A stretch of 64,000 nucleotides of DNA, from NCBI GenBank assembly GCA_024195585.1, contig SWBL01000072.1, positions 1-64,000 of the forward strand, in the 5' to 3' direction. Within the stretch, counting starts at the first letter, position 1, and each line of letters starts with the position of its first letter. This DNA is from Aureobasidium sp. EXF-3400. Its lineage: Eukaryota > Ascomycota > Dothideomycetes > Dothideales > Saccotheciaceae. Made by a program: the position numbers and the translations under genes. Shown here piece by piece: positions 32,179 through 42,815 of the stretch. Below the pieces are notes generated by a model. That model saw only the letters and a program-made list of their open reading frames with translations, was not told where the DNA came from and searched no databases.

Positions 32179-33156
32179 ATAGACGGAAGCACAAAATGAT
32201 ACGCCCAAATTTCCTACTCGATACAAAGCTTGGTATTTCTCTTATAGTCATTACAACTCGAACCCGTGAAGTTTCTTGTTTCTTTCTTGGACTCTAGAAA
32301 CAAGGTGGTATGGAGTAATACAGTCACAAAATCGCTTTACGAAACAAATGCATGATAGCAAGGAGCCATGATTGCATTCTTGGATGGACGGGGTCAAGCT
32401 TCCCAGCATCCCTGTGTAGAAGCTACTCACGATAACCTATTATTAAAGTAGTGCATAGTGTATCACCGAAAAGAGACTCAAGTGGAGATCACGGTGTCGA
32501 TTGGTTCTGCAAAGCAGGCACAGATGTTGATACTCGAGATGTCGAGCTACATGCTATATGTTCTTCGTCAACTACTTGCAGCCGACAAATGTGACAACTT
32601 GTAAGCTATTGTTTCACTGGCGACTTTGCAGCGTCTTCAAGAGCCATAAGTTTATTCCACGGCCCTGACGAGAGTCTGCATGGCGAAGTGCACAAGGAAA
32701 TAGCCATGCTGATGAATATAGACAATCAACGTGGGTGGATGTGAGGATAAACTTCGCATGGTTCCCCTTTCGTGTATTGTATGGCATGCGACACCCGAGA
32801 CTATGCCTGTTATGCTTGCTGCTATTCATACCATATTCCCATAGGAGGTAGAAGACGTGACTCGAGATCGTGATACAGAGAATCATAGCAACAGTGATGT
32901 GATCTCCGAGATGGTCAGACAACAGACACGTGCACACCTGCCCTATCGATAAATTTGTGAGTTGGAACAGCACAGCGCCCGGAGAGAGCGGAGAGCAGGA
33001 AGAGACGACTCAACGTGAGCGCTAGGGTCGACAGATTCTCCTATGGCGAAAGGCCCTTGTGTTTCATCCATGCAGACCTTGGAATCCAGAAACAGGTGTA
33101 GCATGATGATTTGGCCTGCAGCTTGTCCTTTAGTGAGCCTCAAGGTCTTTGTTGCT
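32179..33156. other. convergent intergenic, no gene recognised
   Basis: This lies between the 3' ends of the 5-oxoprolinase gene and the minus-strand zinc-ribbon gene. A 119-codon minus-strand frame (32614-32973) shows no family resemblance and is considered chance. Confidence 0.5.
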
Positions 33157-33960
33157 TCAAGTGCTGGGAGGGGACGAGGTTCTCGTTCGGCTCTTCCGAG
33201 AAGTTGCTTTGATGCCCAGAAGTTGTTCTCTGCGTTGGTACAATTGCTGGACTGTCTCGACGTCCTTGAAGCCCTCAGGCAAGGCTATCTTGAGATCTTT
33301 CATGAAACACGAAGGGCAATCATAGAGATATTCGTCGTCTAGATTTGCTTGTCGTCGCTGCCACCATAGGCGAAGACCGTCACGGCGTTTGACACGACAA
33401 GAGGCGCAGTGGCGTTGAACCTTTTCGGCGGACATTACGGGGAGGTGCGTTTTCCAGGAAAGACAGTCCATGGTATTAGAATGCCAAAACCAGTTACGTA
33501 GGGCATGATTAATGGCAAAACGTGGGCTCTCCCTCATGTTAGTGTGATATGCTTCAATCCTCCGTTGGTTTTGTCTAGCACGAAATTCCGGGTCAGAAGC
33601 ACGCCGAGCCATCTCCCATGCGGAAGTCTGGGCAAGTCTGTTTTCTCGCCAGATGGGATCGGTTGCACGTTTGGTTGCGTATAGGTTGCGGTTATAGGCA
33701 TTCTTGCGCTCTCGCCTGGCTTCCTCAGGCGTTTCGAAATCCGTTGCATTTTCCGGGTCCTTGGGAGGTGTAGATCCTTTTGCGAGTTCAGAGTCCTCTG
33801 GCAATGCGACATGGTTGGACTTTGCATGCTTTGGTGGTTCAAGTGTTCCAGGCACTTTGTTCCATGCAGAGGAGATGGAGAAAGTGCGCAAAGCGACGGT
33901 TGAGGACCAACATCGTGAGCGCAACGTAGCCTGTCTGATGGGAAGGATGCAGACTTGCAT
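33157..33960 (-). CDS. unknown protein, likely mitochondrial, with paired CxxC motifs
   Basis: A single exon of 267 residues. The N-terminal 35 residues (MQVCILPIRQATLRSRCW... then RTFSISSAW) are basic, hydroxylated and free of acids, as in mitochondrial presequences. RTFSIS is a common fungal cleavage neighbourhood. Residues 80-140 are highly charged and helical (EEARRERKNAYNRNLYATKR). Cys185-x2-Cys188 (RHCASCRVK) and Cys215-x2-Cys218 (YDCPSCFMK) could form a zinc ribbon. The repeated R/K-A-S/T-D-P phrases (RATDPIWREN, RASDPEFRAR) suggest an internal repeat. No named family was recognised. It is divergent from VAM7 by 211 bases. Confidence 0.6.
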   Translation of the reverse strand: MQVCILPIRQATLRSRCWSSTVALRTFSISSAWNKVPGTLEPPKHAKSNHVALPEDSELAKGSTPPKDPENATDFETPEEARRERKNAYNRNLYATKRATDPIWRENRLAQTSAWEMARRASDPEFRARQNQRRIEAYHTNMRESPRFAINHALRNWFWHSNTMDCLSWKTHLPVMSAEKVQRHCASCRVKRRDGLRLWWQRRQANLDDEYLYDCPSCFMKDLKIALPEGFKDVETVQQLYQRREQLLGIKATSRKSRTRTSSPPST

Positions 33961-34171
33961 GATGATTGATTGTAAAAAAGTGAAGTGTTGGTAAAGAAAT
34001 TAAGGAACGATGAGATGTGGAGTGAAGTAGTAAATGTGGATGCGAGAGTTTGCGGCAGAGGGCCGACCCTCTTTGTGGCACGTGTGTGGTCGGCCTAGAG
34101 CCAACAATGACATGCTACCTGACCTCGTTCCTTCCTTGTTCTCTACAACTTCAACTCATACCCACGCAACC
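33961..34171. promoter_or_regulatory. short bidirectional promoter region
   Basis: 211 bases separate the start codons of the zinc-ribbon protein and VAM7. The palindrome-like GTGGCACGTGTGTGG near 34076-34090 contains a CACGTG E-box (34080-34085), a possible bHLH factor site. No use is shown. Confidence 0.35.
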
Positions 34172-35278
34172 ATGGCGCCTTCTCTCCAAATCTCGATTCC
34201 GACAACATCCATAGGCGAAGAAGGCGGCAAGTCATACACGCTCTACCACATCCAACTCGCCCTCCCCATCCGCACCCACGAGACGCGCAAACGCTACTCC
34301 GACTTCACTTCCCTGCATGAAACTCTCGTCTCTACAACCGGCTCTGCACCTCCCGCACCTCTACCAGCAAAGTCCTGGCTCCGCAGCACCGTCAACAATG
34401 CAGATCTGACCGAACAACGCCGCCGCGGCCTCGAAGCCTACGTACGAGCAATCCTCGACGCAAACGACGCACGATGGCGTTCTTCAGCAACATGGCGCCA
34501 CTTCCTCGGTCTCCCCAACGATTCCTCGCAACAGCAAAAAATCAGACAGCAGGGTGATAATGCAGCCGATCCAGCCGCATGGCTAGACCTGCACAGAAAC
34601 GTCAAGGACCAATTGCAGGAAGCCCGTCAACTGCTCAAGAAACGAGATGCAGCAGCCACTGCACAAGAACAACACGCCATTTCCGCCTCTGCAAAAGCCG
34701 CTTTGGTGCGTGCGGCAACAGGATTAGCTACATTAGACACCGCACTCTCTAAGTCGGCAACAAAAGCCAAAGACGAAGATGACGGAGGCTGGGGCCAAGC
34801 CTCCCGCCTCGGCGAAGGAGAAGTCCGCAGGAGAAAAGACATGCTAGGTCTCGCGCGTGCAGAAACGGAAGCTTTGGAAACCCAACTCAAATCGCTGGTC
34901 GTAAAGCCTCAAGGAAGCATGCTGAGTGCCTCGTCAGCTGCAGCCGCCGCATCTGACAGTGATAAACGCGCTCTATGGGGCGATACACCTTCAACTAGAA
35001 GCTCACGTCGCGTACTCGGTGGTCCAGCTCAAGAGACAGACAAGACGCGCGAATTAGACAATAAAGGTGTGTTGCAACTGCAACAACGCATCATGGGAGA
35101 GCAAGAGCAAGATGTGCTTGAGATCGGCAAAGCGGTCACCAGAATGAAGGAAATGGGTATCATGATCAACGAAGAATTGGTGGTGCAAAACGAGATGTTG
35201 GGCATGTTGGATACAGATGTCGATCGTGTCCAAGGCAAGATTGATGTCGCGAAGAAGAGGATTAGGAAGATCAACTAG
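34172..35278 (+). CDS. VAM7: Vam7-type vacuolar SNARE with PX domain
   Basis: A single exon of 368 residues from the ATG at 34172 (caaccATGg context). The PX domain is at about residues 3-120, with RKRYSDFTSLHETLV (the Arg and Tyr of the PI3P pocket), PPAPLPAKSW as the proline loop, and RRRGLEAYVRAIL. A central helical linker precedes the C-terminal Qc-SNARE helix, about residues 300-365 (LQQRIMGEQEQDVLEIGKA, then EMGIMINEELVVQNEML). There is no transmembrane anchor, as in yeast Vam7, which is recruited by PI3P to the vacuole and works with HOPS in homotypic fusion. Length is slightly above the yeast protein (316) because of the linker, which holds an Ala/Ser-rich stretch near residues 250-265. 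Confidence 0.9.
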   Translation: MAPSLQISIPTTSIGEEGGKSYTLYHIQLALPIRTHETRKRYSDFTSLHETLVSTTGSAPPAPLPAKSWLRSTVNNADLTEQRRRGLEAYVRAILDANDARWRSSATWRHFLGLPNDSSQQQKIRQQGDNAADPAAWLDLHRNVKDQLQEARQLLKKRDAAATAQEQHAISASAKAALVRAATGLATLDTALSKSATKAKDEDDGGWGQASRLGEGEVRRRKDMLGLARAETEALETQLKSLVVKPQGSMLSASSAAAAASDSDKRALWGDTPSTRSSRRVLGGPAQETDKTRELDNKGVLQLQQRIMGEQEQDVLEIGKAVTRMKEMGIMINEELVVQNEMLGMLDTDVDRVQGKIDVAKKRIRKIN

Positions 35279-36226
35279 AGGCGTATTTTGATTTGGGTGG
35301 GAGTTCGTTTTTGTCTTTTTTGTGTTTCTTGACACTCTGCGCAGTCCATAGATACCCTTCTTGCTTGGTAATTAGTTCTTTTGATTGTATACAACATGCA
35401 TGTTTCTCGAACCTCTTCTTACAGATGGCGCATGTGACAGTGACCCGCGCATAAAAAGTAGTTATCTCCGACTCTCAAAAATCTCTCGAGTACAGTCGGC
35501 GAACGGAAGCAGACAAACTCTACACACATGAGACACTACACCTCACGATGACAAGTGCTTAGAAGATCATAAAGTGGGCGTGAGAAGAAGGTTCGAACCC
35601 TATAATATTCGATTGAATGTCATTCAGGCCTAAACAATATTCTCCTCCAATCAATCTGAGAAGACCACCCTCTTGCTCATCGTCATAAGATCAGGTACCA
35701 GCCTGATAAAGTAATTTGGCAGAGAGACTAACCAGAAAATACCAATATTGAAAAAAAAAAAAAAAATCTAATTGTATACAAAAGAAGAAGACAAATTGAG
35801 AAAAAGAAAAGAGAAGACATGGCTAGAGATGCCGGCGAGGAGAGTAAGCGAATGGTGGAGAGTTGGTAGTAATACAGGGGTATCAGATCGAATCGTATCG
35901 ATTTCATGGAGAGATAGGGACGCCACCAGGGAGTGTTTGGTTGGGTGGACAGCGAATGATGGATATAGATAATCAATCAAGAGTAAGAAAAAGCGGTGGT
36001 GATAATGTGCAAAAAGGCCGCTATGTTGGGGTATCCGAGAATAATGATCCAAGAGAAGACGCCGATAACCTCCACCCTTGAATGCCAGAGAAACTCCTTG
36101 GCAATGAAATGCATTGATTCAATAACAGAGGAGAGAGATGAAGAGAACCCAGAAACGTAAGAAAGAGGTCTGACAAAGGCATCTCGGAAGCTCGGAAGGT
36201 GTGATTTATGCAAGGGCGTGACATCG
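35279..36226. other. convergent intergenic, poly-A tract
   Basis: This lies between the 3' ends of VAM7 and the phospholipase C gene. It contains a 16-base A run (35751-35766) but no convincing gene. A ggttcgaaccc element at 35590 resembles a tRNA T-loop but no cloverleaf can be folded around it. Confidence 0.5.
35751..35766. repeat. 16-base adenine homopolymer
   Basis: An uninterrupted run of 16 A between two convergent genes, followed by AT-rich sequence. It may be a simple microsatellite or a remnant of retroposition. No neighbouring retroelement was seen. Confidence 0.9.
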
Positions 36227-39200
36227 TTAATATCGTTCGGTGCTCGAAGTTCGGCTGAGAGGTCCTTGCCATTCAGGCCATTGTGGTCTCCGTCTTCGTT
36301 CACTCGAAGCTCGTTTGAAGATCTTTCTGGACCATGATCTTGACCCTTGTCTTATGGATTCCGCCCGCGGACCAGAGACGATAGGGGACGGCTCCTCGTT
36401 GATCGATTCTGCTTCGGCTGCTGATAAGGCGATTGGTGAATCTTTTCTGATGCGAACAAATAGCTTGGCATCGCGGTAACGTTCGCCGTAAGAGTTGAAG
36501 AGGGGGAGGTGGCGGTAGCCTTGTTGTAGGCTGGTGAGCTTTGCGGTAAAGGTGGCAAGGAGCGTGCTGTTAGACGAGGCATTGCGTCCATCGGGTGAGT
36601 TCCAGACTGTGCATCGGACGAAGACCAGACTGGGGTACTTGGTTTCGAGGGAAACTCTGAAGCAATCACCGAAGTTTGGATCGAACCCATTGCCTTCGAT
36701 GAGTCTGGTTCTTCTCTTAACAGATGGTCCCATGCCGGAAGGTTGGATATCGATACCTCCATCGACCTTGGCATAGCCGCGAGACTTGTTGTCTTCGGCA
36801 GTGTACACCTCGAATTCGACATACGGGTTCATGCCTTGCTCAGGGTTGTGATTGCGAGGTCGAGGAAGACGTTGAGCTGAGATAATGTCGACGCTGAATT
36901 GTACCAAATGCTTCCCTCTCTTGTGGAATCGCAGACTGTCCAGTAAGGAACCACTGGCTTGAGATTGTTTGTTGTAACGCATCTCTTCTGGTTTGAGAAC
37001 ATATCCGGTTCGGTCTGTACCAGCGGCAAACATAGCCTCATTCATCTGCATATGAATGTCGTAGGTTTGCCAGTTCAGGGCTGCCATCTGTACTCCACGC
37101 TTCCAAGATTGCAGCGGATTGAAGTTTGAAGAATCAATGCGAATAGCAGCAGGATAGACTCTCATGAGATACTGAGAGTTATGTTTCTCGAGCTGGCTCT
37201 TGACTTCGGAATCTCTGGAGAGACGGTCAAATGTATTTTCAGCGAAGGAATAGATGTGGTTATAAGTTCGTGCTTCCTGGGCAGAGAAGTCAGAGTACTT
37301 GATGCCGCAAGCATAGACACCGAGAGCACCAAGAGCAGGCACAATGTTGCTGGTCTTCTTGTTATTGGTGTTCTTCTTTTTCGAGTCAACAGACGCAGGT
37401 GTACTATCGCTGTCTTCTGAAGAACTCGATGTTGAGGGCACTGTGCTTTGAGTAGAAGAAGAACCACGCAGCACAGGCCATGTGTTCGATGAAGACCTTG
37501 TAGCAAGTCCATCACCAATCACGGCGTTCTGCAGTGGTGACGGTGGAACGCTATTGTCTGCAGCTCGGCTGAACGGCGAGCTGAAACTTCTCTGCCGGCT
37601 GTTGTTGCCATTGCCTGCAAGATCTTGTGCTCCGTATTGCTGTGACGCAGCTTTGACCTTGATCAAAATCTTGTTCTTAAGCTCTTCCGGAGAAGGGAGC
37701 ACTGATGCGTTATCCACCAGAGGAATGGTAAGCAAAGCATCTCCAAAATAGAGTTTCATGATGTTGACCATGTGCAGCTGTTGGTCTGGATTACAATGAA
37801 CTTCCAGTGAGATGATCAATGGATAGACCGAAGATGCGAATGCATAACGTGAGATAACAGCAATGCAATCCTCGAACATGACTTCAGTGGTCAAGGTGCG
37901 ACCATGGTTGACAATGGGCAGACCGTTCTTGCCATCCCAACAGTCAATCTCAATACATCTGCAACCCTTGACAAGAGCTGAGATGTAGCCCTCCACACTA
38001 GATAGACCTGCGACTTGGCGGCCCATTAGGTATGTATTGTGAGAACTTGAGATGAAGTATTCATTCAATGGGCGATCAAGCGTTGGATCAGACTTGATCG
38101 AAGCGGTAGCCCCGTTCGACCCAGATGAGAGGAAAGTCTGGAAGGCTTGCAGATTCATGGTGGGGGGTACCTGTCGATCTGTAGCTTTTCCAGAGGCGCT
38201 TCGGCAGTAAAGCTCGAACTTGCTTTCCCATGACGCGCGATCTTTTTCGACGTCGATACGCTGTTCCTGGCGTAAGAACTCAAGGAAAGCCTCTTGGCTC
38301 AACTCTGGCTCTTCGGATCGCTTGATGCCGTAGTAGAGCGACTGGACATCCTTGCGGATCTTAAACAGATTGACAAAGTATTGGTATTGCGAGTAGTTGA
38401 GCTCGCCCACCATATCATGATCCGCGTGATTGAAGTGAGTACGAACGGTATTGATGGAGCAGTTAATTTCAAGTTTGCGACAGATCCACTTTGCGTCCTC
38501 GAAATCGATCTTTGGTTCGGCGTCGGGATTCTTGCGTGACGTGGCCTGCTTCCACGCCATCCTCATGCTGCGCTCGCTCTTTTCGGGATTTGCTGATAGC
38601 GCGTTCATAATCTCAATTCGCTCGCGTGATACGACGTTCAGCGCATCGGTCCAGAGCTTGACGATGTAGTCATTGGGAGCGATAAGATGCATGGTCTTGA
38701 TGGAGCTGCCCTTGGATCGTTCATAGGCGTCGTAGACGATGGTAATCCAGCATCGTTCTTGGTCGGGAGGAATCTGAATATCCTGGCGCGACGATTTTGC
38801 CTCAGCACCAACTCTAATGTCGCGGACATCATCGATGTAAAACTGTTTGGAGGGATTGGAAGGATTCCAGCACACTTTAGCAGCCAGAGGATCCAGGCGA
38901 AATTTGAGAACCTTGCGTTTCTTTTTGGTGACCTTGGTGAGCCAGGTACCTTGCTCAAGAACTGATGAGATGGTTGGAGCAACACCACCTTCGGCCATTG
39001 CTGCTGAGATCTTACGACTAGCTTGAATACCGAGAGATATCGACGAATCCGGAGGTGGGTAGGAAGTGATGTTGTCCTCATTGCCATCCTCTGAAGTACG
39101 TCCAAGGTCAAGATCCGACATATCGCCGGCTAGGTCGGACTGTCCAGTGCTGTCGCTCCTTCTCCGCACCAAGACAGGACCGGCACTTTGATCGCGGATG

Positions 39201-39643
39201 CGATTGGTCTGTGTAGTAGAGGGGCGTCGCCTGAGTCTGTTGTGGGCACCACGAGATAGTCGGCGTATGAGACCGGTACCCTTGGACATGCCAAAAGCTT
39301 CGGTCATGGAGCTGTAAGACGAGGATACAGCAGGCGAGGGAGAGGGATAGTCTGACATGGCAGAAGGTGGCAGAGATATTGGAGCGGCCCGATCAACGGA
39401 GCGTTGGTAGTGTGACATGGAAAAGGCATCGCTTGGGCTGTTGGCAGCCGTCGAGGCTTTGGAAGCAGCGGATGCAGGGGTGTAGGCCATGGCGAGAGTC
39501 GAATTGGTGTACGAAGGGGCGCTGGTAGGGATCATAAGAGGCTGTGTTGCGGTATAGATGCCATTGTGGTGGTTGAGTGACAGGTCGTGTCGAGGCGGGT
39601 CTTGCGGAGGGGCGGCAGCGAAGTAGGACTGGGTCAGGCTCAT
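36227..39643 (-). CDS. PLC1: phosphoinositide-specific phospholipase C, 1138 aa
   Basis: A single exon. After a 200-residue disordered Ser/Pro-rich N-terminus comes a PH-like domain (about 225-345). An EF-hand-like region follows (about 350-480, NHADHDMVGELNYSQY). The PLC X box (about 525-670) has NEYFISSSHNTYLMGRQ and WDGKNGLPIVNHGRTL, whose histidines at about 535 and 580 are the expected catalytic pair. A Ser-rich linker of about 100 residues leads to the Y box (about 785-900, KYSDFSAQEARTYNHIYSF, MRVYPAAIRIDSSNF) and a C2 domain (about 920-1060). It is a delta-type enzyme that cleaves PI(4,5)P2 to IP3 and diacylglycerol at the plasma membrane in calcium signalling. Catalytic residues appear intact, and the length is usual for fungal PLC1. 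Confidence 0.93.
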   Translation of the reverse strand: MSLTQSYFAAAPPQDPPRHDLSLNHHNGIYTATQPLMIPTSAPSYTNSTLAMAYTPASAASKASTAANSPSDAFSMSHYQRSVDRAAPISLPPSAMSDYPSPSPAVSSSYSSMTEAFGMSKGTGLIRRLSRGAHNRLRRRPSTTQTNRIRDQSAGPVLVRRRSDSTGQSDLAGDMSDLDLGRTSEDGNEDNITSYPPPDSSISLGIQASRKISAAMAEGGVAPTISSVLEQGTWLTKVTKKKRKVLKFRLDPLAAKVCWNPSNPSKQFYIDDVRDIRVGAEAKSSRQDIQIPPDQERCWITIVYDAYERSKGSSIKTMHLIAPNDYIVKLWTDALNVVSRERIEIMNALSANPEKSERSMRMAWKQATSRKNPDAEPKIDFEDAKWICRKLEINCSINTVRTHFNHADHDMVGELNYSQYQYFVNLFKIRKDVQSLYYGIKRSEEPELSQEAFLEFLRQEQRIDVEKDRASWESKFELYCRSASGKATDRQVPPTMNLQAFQTFLSSGSNGATASIKSDPTLDRPLNEYFISSSHNTYLMGRQVAGLSSVEGYISALVKGCRCIEIDCWDGKNGLPIVNHGRTLTTEVMFEDCIAVISRYAFASSVYPLIISLEVHCNPDQQLHMVNIMKLYFGDALLTIPLVDNASVLPSPEELKNKILIKVKAASQQYGAQDLAGNGNNSRQRSFSSPFSRAADNSVPPSPLQNAVIGDGLATRSSSNTWPVLRGSSSTQSTVPSTSSSSEDSDSTPASVDSKKKNTNNKKTSNIVPALGALGVYACGIKYSDFSAQEARTYNHIYSFAENTFDRLSRDSEVKSQLEKHNSQYLMRVYPAAIRIDSSNFNPLQSWKRGVQMAALNWQTYDIHMQMNEAMFAAGTDRTGYVLKPEEMRYNKQSQASGSLLDSLRFHKRGKHLVQFSVDIISAQRLPRPRNHNPEQGMNPYVEFEVYTAEDNKSRGYAKVDGGIDIQPSGMGPSVKRRTRLIEGNGFDPNFGDCFRVSLETKYPSLVFVRCTVWNSPDGRNASSNSTLLATFTAKLTSLQQGYRHLPLFNSYGERYRDAKLFVRIRKDSPIALSAAEAESINEEPSPIVSGPRAESIRQGSRSWSRKIFKRASSERRRRPQWPEWQGPLSRTSSTERY

Positions 39644-41675
39644 GTCGAGAGAACGGCGAGGCGGTGATGCATCTTCCAGGGACCAGCCTATCCGGGTGTG
39701 AGATTGTTGGTGAATGCGACGGGTCGTGCGCAGGTGCAGATGGATCTCGCAAGATGACGCGGTGGTTATAGTGCGAGTACGATAGGGATCTTAAGGCTGA
39801 TGAGGCTTGACGAAAATAGTTTATCCCAGGAGGCTCGGGCTGTTGGGCAGTGCGAATGTGTAAGGAACGTGTATAGGTCGGCAGGGCAGGCCCTTGAGCA
39901 AGAGCAACAGCAACAACGGAACAGAAACCGGGGGTGAAGGAGAGGTGAGACACAAGGCCGGGAGATGGTAGGTAAAGAGCAAAAAGGAAGGCGGTGGATC
40001 TGGTTGTGAATGGTTATTTGGCGTTCGCGCAAAAAGTGCCCGGCTGGAGCTTCCGCCAACCGAACCCACCCTAACCAAGAAGTCAATGTCATGATCTGAG
40101 CCCGACCCCCTGGACATGATCGAATCCTTCCGCGCCCGCCCAACACATACCAACTGCGCTTGCCTGCTTCCTTCGAGAACGATTCACATCATCTCCTGAT
40201 ACGGGCTCCATTGACTTGGCGTCCTCTAAAACTATAACGAAACATCTGATGGCCTTCTCGCCAAGCTCATGCTACCCCCGTCGTTGGCTAACTTTGGTCT
40301 GACAGGTCCACTAAAACAAAAAGGAACGACCTGATGCCACGGCCCACGGAACCGAGTCCTCTGGGCATCATGTCTCTTGTCATGCACAAAGACACTGAAA
40401 CCTGCTTGCGGGCCATTCTTCCCTGGCCGTCAAGCCCTTGCTAATCATTTGCTGCTCACGCCAGCATTGACCTGCGACTTGGAACTTGCCAACTCTCCCA
40501 ATTGCCGCGACCAGGGCCCATGTAAGGTGACGGTAAGGCGAAACTCGCATCCCTACTTTGCGCCGGCCGCATCCGCTCCGAGCCCTCGCAGCTGAAACAC
40601 GCTTCATCGAATGTTCATCGCAATCTGCCGCTACTTTTTTTGATTGGAGCACCGAAACTCCCCCGCAATTCATATAGGCCCGTATTAAATGCACAACGGC
40701 TAGATAGCCGGACATTCATGCTTGTCATCACCAAGGCTGTGAATATCACCGTGCAGTCGGTCCGCAGCTAGGCAAACTTGTTCGTTATCAGGCATCAGGA
40801 TAGAGCTGACAGACGTGTGCTCATCCCAGGGGGGTACACTCCGCGGCCGTTAGATACGATGAATCAATGTAGCTAACCCCACCCGCTCTTGAATCCTTCA
40901 GAGGAGTGAAACGAAATTGGGAGACTTTGAGAGCATCCATGATAGTAAACCCCTGCTGGCTTTGAAGTTTGAACAGGGTGACGGCATGAGACGGGCGAGA
41001 AATCTCCAATCGCGATCTGAAACTGTGTCACGGCTCGCGCGCAAGACGTCAGGCAACGACATCTTTGTGGGGTGAGTATCAGGATATCAGAGTGTCAGAG
41101 TGGTAATTGTGGGAGATGTCAAACAGTCCTTGATCCGGCTTGACCTGCCCAGGCTCACGTTAAAGATGCTGTCGCATTAGCGTTACAGTGCTTTGCATTC
41201 CACGCCACAGCCGCGTTCATGCTGACAAGGGGCTGGGCAGTCAACACGTGCGTGAACAAGCACCTCGCCGTGATTTGTTCATTCAAGGCTATGATGGCAA
41301 ATATGCATAACGAACTTGGCTTATCATATCTTGTACCACGTGGATTGCTCTATAGTGGTATACGCACATAGCAAGCATTGAAGGAGCTATGTATGTCTGA
41401 CCTCGTGGAGCTTTTGCGACATGTCAGAAGTTATTTCCGGATGCTGGTGAATTGAACAACACATAACCCCACATGTCGTTATCCGCATATGACATGCTTT
41501 TGGCCATTTACCGTGCAGAAGGAAGCAAGAAACCGCTGTATTTCTTGAAAAGGTCAAGTCTCGGATGGCGTCGGTAACGTTCATCGTAGCACTCTTGATC
41601 TCTTCCAGCGAGCCCCTGGAGGCGTGAGTTTCGATGTCGGACCTCAGTCGTTCCATGTCTGATCAAAATGGGCAT
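39644..41675. other. 2 kb intergenic, no gene recognised
   Basis: This is the upstream region of the phospholipase C gene (its promoter and probable long 5' leader) and the downstream flank of the next minus-strand gene. Several open frames cross on both strands without family resemblance. Confidence 0.5.
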
Positions 41676-42815
41676 TCATGAAGCCTCCGTCGGATCGTAT
41701 CCCAGCACAAACTTCCTCCATACTTGATCGTCGTTGCTAAGTCTTGGTCCTTTCTCGCTTGTCTCACCGCCTATCCGCTTGAATGTTCCTGTTTCGAGCA
41801 GGCACGCGCGTGCTGTTGGGCAGGATGAATGCGGGGTGCTGCCGCGCACACTGGCCGTGTATAGCGGCTGGTCTTGAACCACTGTCAAAGTAGGTAGTGC
41901 ATTTGGCGAGGCTTGCATCTTAGATTGAGGTGCAGCACACCGATCACTTCTTGCGTAACCAACCTCTACTTTCTCCTCTACGATGAACCTCAGCCAAGTG
42001 TTATCGTTATCTTCAGGGTCCTCGTGACTGTCACTTGTAGCACAATCTAGTGCGTGAGGTCCAGAGATGTTCGGATGCTCATGTTGCGGTCTGACCGGTG
42101 AGCCTTCTAATCGCTCAGCCGCATTTGGACTGCTTTGCATATCCTCGGCTGATGTGTTGTTCGAAGCACTACGAGGACTTGCGGCAGCATGAACGACTGA
42201 GGTAGCACGCGTCGCAAAGTCTGAGGGAAGCTGGGTATCATCCTGGCTCTGCAAGATATCCTCTAACGAGTCACTCAATGCGAACCGCGTCCGCTCTGGC
42301 ACGCATGATAGTGCTAAGCTGTTGCCTTGATCAGATCGGTGAATTTCGCCACTATCAGAATCTTTGGACTGGGAGCCTTGTTGGTCGAAATCGTCGAGAA
42401 GCATTGAGTTGGAGGAGTAATCCGAGTGAGGTATGGAGTGTGATCGAATCCTGGTCGAAGGACTAGCCACAGTCGTGTCAAGCTGACTGGCAAACGCTCG
42501 CTTGCCTACCCTAACGTGGACATCGCTGTTCCTTGATGGCAACACAAAATCTCCTACCATGCGGTGCTCGTCTTTCTGACCAGATATGGACCATTGTTGT
42601 ATTCGTGGAGAGTGCTTGCGCTGGGTTCGAGCTTTCTTGAATGGCGGAGGAGATGGAGGCCGAGTCGGAGAAGTTTGATCCCAGCCTTTGGTCGAAGAGC
42701 CGGTCCTGTTTGGAGCTTTGTTACGGGCTTTGGCGAAGTGTGACTTCTGACGTTCAACCACAGCATTGCCCTTGCCCTTCGCGTTCCGCTGTAACTTGCC
42801 TCCTGTCCAATTCAT
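41676..42815 (-). CDS. conserved fungal protein of unknown function (MNWTGGKLQR N-terminus)
   Basis: A single exon of 379 residues. The start MNWTGGKLQRNAKGKGNAV followed by VERQKSHFAKARNK is a pattern I recognise from many filamentous-fungal hypothetical proteins, where the first 35 residues are the best conserved part. The middle is low-complexity and acidic/Ser-rich, and the C-terminus has NTWLRFIVEEK and DDQVWRKFVLGYDP, two similar short W-R-F-V motifs. The basic head and KKARTQRKH block (about residues 59-67) suggest nuclear localisation. No catalytic domain is visible. Function unknown. Confidence 0.7.
   Translation of the reverse strand: MNWTGGKLQRNAKGKGNAVVERQKSHFAKARNKAPNRTGSSTKGWDQTSPTRPPSPPPFKKARTQRKHSPRIQQWSISGQKDEHRMVGDFVLPSRNSDVHVRVGKRAFASQLDTTVASPSTRIRSHSIPHSDYSSNSMLLDDFDQQGSQSKDSDSGEIHRSDQGNSLALSCVPERTRFALSDSLEDILQSQDDTQLPSDFATRATSVVHAAASPRSASNNTSAEDMQSSPNAAERLEGSPVRPQHEHPNISGPHALDCATSDSHEDPEDNDNTWLRFIVEEKVEVGYARSDRCAAPQSKMQASPNALPTLTVVQDQPLYTASVRGSTPHSSCPTARACLLETGTFKRIGGETSEKGPRLSNDDQVWRKFVLGYDPTEAS

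Noticed and set aside
35581..35612. tRNA-like T-loop element ggttcgaaccc
   Set aside because: Flanking bases do not pair as T-stem, anticodon stem or acceptor stem on either strand, so no cloverleaf can be drawn.
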